From DATLFA01 sp039934635 (GTDB lineage Bacteria > Actinomycetota > Acidimicrobiia > Acidimicrobiales > WLNW01): a stretch of 5,566 nucleotides of DNA. How positions within the stretch are numbered: the stretch's first letter is position 1; every line of letters starts with the position of its first letter. The stretch is taken from positions 1 to 5,566 of the forward strand of contig JBDTLT010000312.1 of the NCBI GenBank assembly GCA_039934635.1, in the 5' to 3' direction. The notes beneath the pieces were generated by a model, which saw only the letters and a program-made list of their open reading frames with translations, did not search any database and was not told where the DNA came from. Of this stretch, positions 4,880 through 5,566 are shown piece by piece. Made by a program: the position numbers and the translations under genes.

Positions 4880-5566
4880 CTAATTCGAGAGGTCGAGCAC
4901 GCCCCGCGCGAGCTTGCCCGCCTCGAGGTCGTCGAACGCGCGCCGCACGTCTTCGAGTGGATAGACCGCGCTCACCATCTCGTCGAGCAGCAGGCGCCCT
5001 TGTAGGTAGAGGTCGACGAGCGCCGGGATGTCGTCGGCCGCCCGCGCCGCGCCGTAGCGGCAGCCCAGAATCGACTTGTTCTGGTACAGCTTGAAGGGCG
5101 CGAGCGGCACCGCGAGGTCGCGCCCACCCACCCCGAGGATCACCGTCGAGCCACCAGGGCCGAGCATGTCAATGGCCGCGGTCATGGTGGCCTGCGCGCC
5201 GACACACTCGAACGAGTAATCGACACCGCCGCCGGTCAATTCCACGACCGCAGCTGTCGCATCAGTCGCCCGCGCGTCGACGAAATGGGTCGCCCCGAAC
5301 TGGCGCGCCATCGCCTCTTTCGACGCCAGCGCGTCGACCGCAATGATCTTCGTGGCACCGGCGATGCGAGCGGCCTGGATGCAACTGATGCCGATGCCTC
5401 CGACCCCGATCACCGCGACCGAGTCGCCGCGGTAGACGTGCGCCCTGTTGAACACGGCGCCCGCGCCGGTGAGCAACGCGCAGCCGATCAAGCACGCTGA
5501 AGTGAACGGCACGCTCTTGTCGATGGCGATTGCCTGGCCTTCGCTGACGACGACACGCTCGGCGAA
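4880..5566 (-). CDS. Zinc-dependent alcohol dehydrogenase (MDR family), C-terminal part
   Basis: The right edge cuts this gene; 228 C-terminal residues are present, so about 130-150 N-terminal residues, including most of the catalytic zinc domain, lie outside. The frame is open to position 5566 (FAERVVVSEGQ at the edge), so a start inside the window, such as the GTG at 5512, is not the true one. Cys29 of the fragment, in LIGCALLTGAGAVFN, matches the third catalytic zinc ligand of liver-type ADH (Cys174). The Rossmann motif GVGGIG is at 54-59 and Asp78 (IIAVDAL) at the end of beta-2 indicates NAD(H). Later come FECVGAQATM, GPGGSTVILGVGG and a C-terminal DDLEAGKLARGVLDLSN. This resembles class III/NDMA-type bacterial ADHs that oxidise primary alcohols or aldehyde adducts; exact substrate unknown. 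Stop TAG at 4882-4880. It is convergent with the small barrel protein. Confidence 0.93.
   Translation of the reverse strand, partial: FAERVVVSEGQAIAIDKSVPFTSACLIGCALLTGAGAVFNRAHVYRGDSVAVIGVGGIGISCIQAARIAGATKIIAVDALASKEAMARQFGATHFVDARATDATAAVVELTGGGVDYSFECVGAQATMTAAIDMLGPGGSTVILGVGGRDLAVPLAPFKLYQNKSILGCRYGAARAADDIPALVDLYLQGRLLLDEMVSAVYPLEDVRRAFDDLEAGKLARGVLDLSN

Overview
This is a protein-coding, high-GC window (clearly above 60 % by eye) from a bacterial chromosome. Genes are tightly packed, there is strong G/C preference at third codon positions, and no tRNA, rRNA, insertion sequence or CRISPR is visible. The taxon cannot be fixed from the sequence. The gene content (amidohydrolase, class II aldolase, SDR, zinc alcohol dehydrogenase, small dimeric-barrel protein, cupin) is typical of catabolic regions in uncultivated soil or marine Pseudomonadota-, Binatota- or Actinomycetota-like bacteria. 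If the selenoprotein call is right, the organism must also carry selenocysteine machinery (SelA, SelB, SelD, tRNA-Sec), none of which is in this window.

The most important feature is at 1337-1864. A gene that looks as if it stops at an in-frame TGA (1616-1618) in fact continues with a perfect match to the UGSC (seleno)protein family. The TGA lies exactly where the family carries its catalytic U or C (read here as U-G-A-C followed by TSWSVHD). A perfect 8-bp hairpin begins 11 nt downstream, as expected of a bacterial SECIS element. The intact product is a 175-residue protein with Sec94 and Cys97.

Layout: (a) 1-140, minus strand: N-terminus of a cupin-like protein cut by the window edge. (b) 141-246: divergent intergenic region. 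(c) 247-1308, plus: 353-residue conserved protein that I associate with UGSC proteins. (d) 1337-1864, plus: UGSC-family selenoprotein. (e) 1861-2980, plus: metal-dependent amidohydrolase whose 5' end appears frameshifted. An ATGA overlap with the selenoprotein gene begins a plausible N-terminus in a different frame, and a 24-bp tandem duplication lies at the break. (f) 2999-3718, plus: class II aldolase/adducin-family protein. Genes c-f have short gaps or overlaps and look like one operon. (g) 3731-4510, minus: SDR oxidoreductase, convergent with the aldolase gene. (h) 4548-4856, plus: small dimeric alpha/beta-barrel protein, divergent from the SDR across 37 bp containing a perfect 14-bp palindrome. 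(i) 4880-5566, minus: C-terminal part of a zinc-dependent alcohol dehydrogenase running off the right edge.

Together the enzymes suggest degradation or remodelling of a small organic acid, alcohol or carbonyl compound: dehydrogenases (SDR, ADH), an aldolase-type C-C lyase and an amidohydrolase-type decarboxylase/hydrolase, plus a two-gene UGSC redox unit. The substrate cannot be named from the sequence.
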